From assembly GCA_964586775.1 (NCBI GenBank), contig CAZPJD010000109.1, positions 1-20,771 of the forward strand: a stretch of DNA of 20,771 nucleotides, written 5' to 3'. Positions 16,904-20,771 of this stretch are shown one piece after another. The notes under the pieces were generated by a model. It made no database searches, was not told where the DNA came from, and worked only from the letters and a program-made list of their open reading frames with translations. How positions within the stretch are numbered: position 1 is the first letter of the stretch; every line of letters starts with the position of its first letter. Both the position numbers and the translations under genes were made by a program. Source of the DNA: JADLEX01 sp964586775 (GTDB lineage Bacteria > Lernaellota > Lernaellaia > JACKCT01).

Positions 16904-16933
16904 TTGCCCGCGCCGCGCGGCGCGTGGTAATGT
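16904..16933 (+). promoter_or_regulatory. Putative promoter of the GH31 lipoprotein gene
   Basis: TTGCCC (16904-16909), an 18-base spacer and TAATGT (16928-16933), with TG at 16925-16926 as an extended -10. The start codon is at 16976. It lies between the preceding terminator and the gene. Confidence 0.35.
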
Positions 16934-16975
16934 CGGAGCGCTTTTGTTCGGGGCGTCTTTTTCGCGAGGGATCAC

Positions 16976-18787
16976 ATGACATCGGTTTGGCGTTGGTGGT
17001 GCGTGGCGGTGCTGGTGTGCGCGTTCGGACTCGCCGGGTGCACGTGCGGAGATGACGACGACGATTCGGGCGACGACGACGCGGCCCCCGACGACGACAC
17101 GTCGGACGATGATACGGACGACGACGCCGACGACGACGCGGATGACGACGCGGACGATGACGACATCGGTCCTTACGTCGTTCCGCCGGTGAACAATCTC
17201 CCGCCGCCCTACCCCGAGTGGGTGCATCGCCACTGGGTGTGGGAAGACGAATCGACGCAGCAGTCGGCCCTCGACCACGTGCAGGGCTACCTCGACCGCG
17301 ACATCCCCGTGGGCGCGGTCATCATCGATAGCCCGTGGGAGACCGGCTACAACACCTTCGAGTGGGACGAGACGCTCTTCCCCGACGCGCAGGCGATGAT
17401 CGACGAGTTCCACGACGAGGGCGTGCGCGTCTTCATGTGGATCACGCCGAACGTCAACGTCGATTCGCCGAACTTTCAGGAGGGCCTCGACGCGGGGTAC
17501 TACGTGAAGGGCGGCGACACGCTGGAGTGGTGGAAGGGCGAAGGCGCGTACATCGACTATTGGAACCCCGACGCGCTCGCGTGGTGGCACGCGCAGATGG
17601 ACAACGTGCTCGACATGGGCATCGACGGCTGGAAGACCGACGGCTCGGAGTTCACGCTGATCCTGTGGCCGTTCATCCCCACCTTCGACGGCCCCAAGAC
17701 GCCCAAGCAGTATCAGGACGCGTATTACCGCGACTTCTTCAACTACTCGCGCGAGCGGCTGGGCAACGACCGCGTCATCACGGCGCGCCCGGTGGACAGC
17801 TACGCGCTGCCGTGGGGTCCCGACTTCGCGCCGCGCGACGTGAGCTTCGCGGGCTGGGTGGGCGATCAGGACCCCGACTGGAACGGCCTCGACGCGGCCA
17901 TGCGCAACATGTTCATGTCGGGCAATCGCGGCCACGTGAATTTCGGCTCGGATATCGGCGGATATCGCGGCGACGAATTGCGCAACAAGGAGCTGTTCGT
18001 GCGTTGGGCGCAGTTCGGCGCGATGTCGCCCGTGATGGAAAACGGCGGCGGCGGCGAGCATCGCCCGTGGATGTACGACGACGAGGTGCTGGAGATCTAC
18101 CGCACCTACGCCGAACTGCATCACGCGATCCTGCCCTATATGTACAGCCAGGGCGCGGTGAGCTACGCGACGGGCCTGTCCAACTTCCGCCCGTTCATGC
18201 GCGGCCAGCGCAGCTACACGCTCGGCGCGGACATCTTCGTCGCGCCCTTCACCGAGGCCGGCGGCGACAAGACCGTCACGTTCCCCGAGGGCACGTGGAT
18301 CTACTGGTTCACCGGCGCGGAATACACCGGCGGCACCACCGAAGACCTCGACCTGCCGCTCGCCGAGTACCCGATCTTCATGCGCAAGGGCTCGATCATC
18401 CCGATGGCACCGCCGGTCGGCGGGCTCTTCGACGCGGACGCGCTGCCCCGCGCGGTGACGTTCTACATCTACGCCGCCGGCGAAGGCGGTGAATTCGACC
18501 TGTACGAGGAAGGCGGCCCCGGCGCGCGGGTGGAATACGAGGTCGGCGCGACGGGCATGACGATCTCGATCTCGGCCACAACGCGCCCCGTGGCGCTGCG
18601 CCTGCACGGCGATTTCGCGGGCGAGCCGGTGAGCGTGAATCCGACCGGCGACGTGTCGGCTTCCGCCGATTACGACGCGCTGGTCGCGGCCGAGACGGGC
18701 GCGTTTTATTCGGAAGACGACTACGCCCTCTATATCAAGCCGGGCGACGCGTCGAACGGACTGGTCGTCACGGTGGGGAACCCGTAA
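16976..18787 (+). CDS. GH31 alpha-glycosidase lipoprotein with Asp-rich tether
   Basis: The ATG at 16976 follows GAGGG (16966-16970) by five bases. The signal has lipobox GLAGC with lipidation at Cys22, then TCG and an Asp-rich linker at 26-63. The GH31 (alpha/beta)8 domain follows: IDSPWETGYNTFEW at 117-130, the nucleophile D222 in DGWKTDGSE, the acid/base D297 in WVGDQDPDW, and the typical FGSDIGGYRG at 323-332. A C-terminal beta-sandwich runs to 603. The enzyme would retain configuration and cleave alpha-linked glycosides (glucosides, xylosides or similar). The usual N-terminal mutarotase-like domain of GH31 is missing: the barrel starts right after the tether. Placement on the outer membrane is inferred from the lipobox and the absence of Asp at +2. 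With the six-hairpin and GH84 enzymes it suggests surface glycan breakdown. Confidence 0.93.
   Translation: MTSVWRWWCVAVLVCAFGLAGCTCGDDDDDSGDDDAAPDDDTSDDDTDDDADDDADDDADDDDIGPYVVPPVNNLPPPYPEWVHRHWVWEDESTQQSALDHVQGYLDRDIPVGAVIIDSPWETGYNTFEWDETLFPDAQAMIDEFHDEGVRVFMWITPNVNVDSPNFQEGLDAGYYVKGGDTLEWWKGEGAYIDYWNPDALAWWHAQMDNVLDMGIDGWKTDGSEFTLILWPFIPTFDGPKTPKQYQDAYYRDFFNYSRERLGNDRVITARPVDSYALPWGPDFAPRDVSFAGWVGDQDPDWNGLDAAMRNMFMSGNRGHVNFGSDIGGYRGDELRNKELFVRWAQFGAMSPVMENGGGGEHRPWMYDDEVLEIYRTYAELHHAILPYMYSQGAVSYATGLSNFRPFMRGQRSYTLGADIFVAPFTEAGGDKTVTFPEGTWIYWFTGAEYTGGTTEDLDLPLAEYPIFMRKGSIIPMAPPVGGLFDADALPRAVTFYIYAAGEGGEFDLYEEGGPGARVEYEVGATGMTISISATTRPVALRLHGDFAGEPVSVNPTGDVSASADYDALVAAETGAFYSEDDYALYIKPGDASNGLVVTVGNP
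17051..17164 (+). repeat. Asp-coding tract, copy 6 (N-terminal tether of GH31)
   Basis: A gac/gat run with ala, ser, thr and pro codons. The encoded tether starts at residue 26, three residues after Cys22 plus a second Cys, exactly as in the lipoprotein near 1062. Confidence 0.9.
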
Positions 18788-18812
18788 GGTTGTAGACGGG
18801 CCGGGGTGTTAA

Positions 18813-18836
18813 CCGCGGACTGCTGATGGTCCGCGG
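18813..18836. repeat. Perfect inverted repeat between convergent genes
   Basis: CCGCGGAC (18813-18820) and GTCCGCGG (18829-18836) are perfect complements around an eight-base loop, in the 57-base gap between the convergent GH31 and TPR genes. CCGCGGACTG also occurs as a direct repeat at 18813 and 18831. It could act as a bidirectional terminator, but no T-run follows on either strand. Confidence 0.6.
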
Positions 18837-18844
18837 ACTGACGA

Positions 18845-20623
18845 CTACGAATCGAGTCCGAATCGGCGGATGAGATCGAGGATAATCTTCTCCTCGGGAA
18901 TTCTGAGTTTTCGGGCGTCGTCTGCCGCTTCGAGTAAAAGCCGTTTGGATTCGCTTTTATAGCGTTCCTTGTCCTTGGCTGCGAGTGTGAGCGCGATGTT
19001 CGCCTTGCAGATCGCGCGCTCGCGCATGTCGCCCTGTCGCTCGTAGATGGGCAACTCTTCCTCTTTACGGATGCGCAGGGCCTCATCCAACTCGCCACGT
19101 GCGCGCAGGATGTCCGCGATCTTGCCCATCGTCATCGCGCGCGAAAGCACGTCGCCTAGGCGTTCGTAGACGGGCAACTCCTCCTCGCGCCGGATGCGCA
19201 GGGCCTCGTCGAAATCGCCGCGTACGTGCAGGATGTCCGCGATCTTGCCCATCGTCACCGCGCGCGAGCGCACGTCGCCCAGGCGTTCGTAGACGGGCAA
19301 CTCTTCCTCTTTGCGGATGCGCAGGGCCTCTCCCAACTCTCCTCGTGCATGTAGAATGTCCGCAATCTTGCCCATCGTCACCGCCCGCTCGCGCACGTCG
19401 CCCAATCTTGCGTAGACGGGCAACTCCTCCTCGCGCCGGATGCGCAGGGCCTCGTCGAGATCGCCGCGCGCTTGCAGAATGTCCGAGATCTTGCCCATCG
19501 TTATCGCGCGCTCGCGCACGTCACCCAGGCGCTCGTAGACTGGTAACTCATGATCACGTCGGATCCTCATAGCTTCTTCGAGATCGCCGCGCGCCGCGAT
19601 TATTTCCGCGATCCTTCCCAGCGTCACCGCGTACAGCCTAACCTCGCCATGGGATTCAAAAATGTGTAACACCTCCTCGCGAAGCGTCCGCAGGGCCTCG
19701 TCCAGTTCCCCTTTCGCCAACAACACGTCCGCGATGCGCATCTTCGATACGGCCTGAACTTCGGCATGGCCCGTGCGCTCGTAAACTGGTAACTCATCCT
19801 CGCGTCGAATTCGCAGGGCCTCGTCCCAGTTACCCTGACGAAAAAGGATGTCCGCGATCTTCCCCCTAGTGACGGCCATTTCGAATTCCGCATTGACATC
19901 TGCCAGCGAGGGCAGGATGTCGTTGCGAAGTATACCTAGCGCCCGATCAAGGTCGCCGCGAAGCAGTGCCGAGTCCGCTTCGAGCGCATGAAGGGTCGCC
20001 CGCGCGATAACCTCCTTTTTGCCATCCGCACCGGCGTAATTCTCCGCGAGTTTCCGGTAGTATTCAGGATCTCGCAGTTCGTGTGACAGTGGCCAGTCGT
20101 CGATGGAGCGTCGGAAGGGATCGATCGAGGACGTTTCTGTCGGCGGATCGGGAAAACGAAACACGTGTGAGCGCACCGACCACCAGTCCGGGGCGATCTT
20201 CGGCGCGTTCTTCACAGACTCGTCGTCCAGGGCGAGCAGCACGGCGTGAGGACACGCATTCACCACGAGATTGCGCTGCATGTTCAGCGAACGAAGCCCC
20301 GCCACCCACGCCGCCCGCACCTCGCGTTCCGGGCCTTCCGGGTCGGCCCAAAACACATGGCGGTCGTCGAGCGTGGGGCCGAGGTCCATGAGCCTTCGCG
20401 CGAGGTCGGCGTATTCGACGGGGTCGGAGCCGCATCGGCAGACGGGCAGCGGACCCGATTCGGTCATGCGTCGCAATATCTCGTTACGGACGTTTCGATT
20501 GTTGGAAACGACAAAGATCAGTTCGAATCCGTCGCCCGCCTTCAGCGCCTTGACGAGTTCGCCGAAACGCCGCTCGCCCTCGTCGCCGAGCGCGATCGGT
20601 TCGCGCTCAGTCGGCGTGTCCAT
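18845..20623 (-). CDS. TPR-repeat protein with P-loop-less N-terminal domain
   Basis: This 592-residue cytoplasmic protein starts at ATG 20623. Residues 1-165 form a globular domain of the kind seen at the N terminus of many bacterial TPR/STAND-associated proteins. FELIFVVSNNRNVRNEILRRM and APDWWSVRSHVFRFPDP are its landmarks. It looks like a degenerate ATPase fold, since no Walker A motif is visible. Residues 254-540 are seven tandem 41-residue TPR-like repeats with consensus GKIADIL-x-ARGDLDEALRIR then EEELPVYERLGDV; a weaker copy flanks each side. The protein probably scaffolds partners. Its start overlaps the upstream gene's end by 17 bases, so the two are translationally coupled and probably act together. 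No catalytic residues were seen. Family assignment of the N-terminal domain is from memory of the pattern, with moderate certainty. Confidence 0.8.
   Translation of the reverse strand: MDTPTEREPIALGDEGERRFGELVKALKAGDGFELIFVVSNNRNVRNEILRRMTESGPLPVCRCGSDPVEYADLARRLMDLGPTLDDRHVFWADPEGPEREVRAAWVAGLRSLNMQRNLVVNACPHAVLLALDDESVKNAPKIAPDWWSVRSHVFRFPDPPTETSSIDPFRRSIDDWPLSHELRDPEYYRKLAENYAGADGKKEVIARATLHALEADSALLRGDLDRALGILRNDILPSLADVNAEFEMAVTRGKIADILFRQGNWDEALRIRREDELPVYERTGHAEVQAVSKMRIADVLLAKGELDEALRTLREEVLHIFESHGEVRLYAVTLGRIAEIIAARGDLEEAMRIRRDHELPVYERLGDVRERAITMGKISDILQARGDLDEALRIRREEELPVYARLGDVRERAVTMGKIADILHARGELGEALRIRKEEELPVYERLGDVRSRAVTMGKIADILHVRGDFDEALRIRREEELPVYERLGDVLSRAMTMGKIADILRARGELDEALRIRKEEELPIYERQGDMRERAICKANIALTLAAKDKERYKSESKRLLLEAADDARKLRIPEEKIILDLIRRFGLDS
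19004..19864 (-). repeat. Tandem array of seven 123-base units inside the TPR gene
   Basis: The landmark corresponding to gtagacggg recurs at 19049, 19172, 19295, 19418, 19541 and 19787, spacings of exactly 123 bases (one copy, near 19664, has diverged at this site). The four units nearest the 3' end of the gene are nearly identical, which points to recent duplication or gene conversion. Confidence 0.92.
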
Positions 20624-20771
20624 TCTTTTCCCGCTTCGCCTGTTCCGCTTGCCACATCTCTTTCAGCATCGTGTATCGGGTCGAGCGGTCGCGGATCAGG
20701 GGATGGAGGTCGTAATGCGGCTCGCCGTTATTGTAGCTGAGGATGAAGTGGTGATCGAGCCAGTCCGCGAG
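20607..20771 (-). CDS. C-terminal end of an upstream gene, possibly a STAND/AAA-type ATPase (partial)
   Basis: On the minus strand the frame is open from the window edge to TGA at 20607-20609, giving 54 residues. They include DWLDHHFILSYNNGEPHYD followed by LHPLIRDR and a charged helix. The pattern of a strand pair followed by HPLIR is typical of the winged-helix region at the end of NB-ARC/STAND or AAA-type ATPases, which would fit a TPR partner, but only the end is visible. The stop overlaps the TPR gene's start by 17 bases. The function remains tentative. Confidence 0.6.
   Translation of the reverse strand, partial: LADWLDHHFILSYNNGEPHYDLHPLIRDRSTRYTMLKEMWQAEQAKREKNGHAD

Noticed and set aside
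19004..19864. Regular repeats that could suggest a CRISPR array
   Set aside because: The 123-base units are in-frame TPR-coding repeats with no short repeat-spacer structure.

Overview
The window looks like a GC-rich (about 65% in the core genes), Gram-negative, flagellated bacterium that exports many proteins. The evidence is a MotA/MotB stator pair, two lipobox lipoproteins, an outer-membrane beta-barrel protein and several signal-peptide enzymes. A deltaproteobacterial/Myxococcota-type organism or a related candidate phylum is plausible, but no taxonomic marker gene is present, so this is an inference.

Layout, left to right. (1) The 3' end of an FG-GAP surface protein with a Thr/Ser-rich stalk, an Asp-rich tail and a terminal Cys cluster. 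(2) A lipoprotein with an Asp-rich tether and a six-hairpin glycosidase-like domain. (3) A PduO-type cobalamin adenosyltransferase. (4) A secreted GH84 beta-N-acetylglucosaminidase with an Asp-rich, Cys-terminated tail. (5) A lower-GC island with a 65-residue unknown ORF and a SAMHD1-like HD phosphohydrolase. (6) A GPH/MelB-type sugar:cation symporter. (7) motA-motB. (8) On the minus strand, a two-gene operon of a secreted subtilisin and a secreted peptidylarginine/agmatine deiminase-family enzyme, both ending in an Asp-rich tail plus GCGC. (9) An outer-membrane barrel protein with a clear terminator. (10) A GH31 lipoprotein with the same Asp-rich tether. (11) On the minus strand, a protein with a degenerate N-terminal domain and 41-residue TPR-like repeats, translationally coupled to the cut-off end of an upstream gene. 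No gene-free stretch exceeds 300 bases; the longest is the divergent promoter region at about 15879-16097.

Three glycosidases outside the cytoplasm plus a sugar symporter suggest glycan scavenging; the subtilisin and deiminase suggest attack on or modification of external protein. The theme tying the window together is a recurring Asp-rich, Cys-containing module. It occurs after the lipobox Cys in two lipoproteins (Cys-x-Cys-Gly-Asp-n) and, in mirror order, at the C terminus of four other proteins (Asp-n-Gly-Cys-x-Cys). No transmembrane helix or Arg cluster follows the C-terminal Cys, so it is not a standard MYXO-CTERM or PEP-CTERM signal. It is the best candidate here for an undescribed surface-display or cross-linking system.
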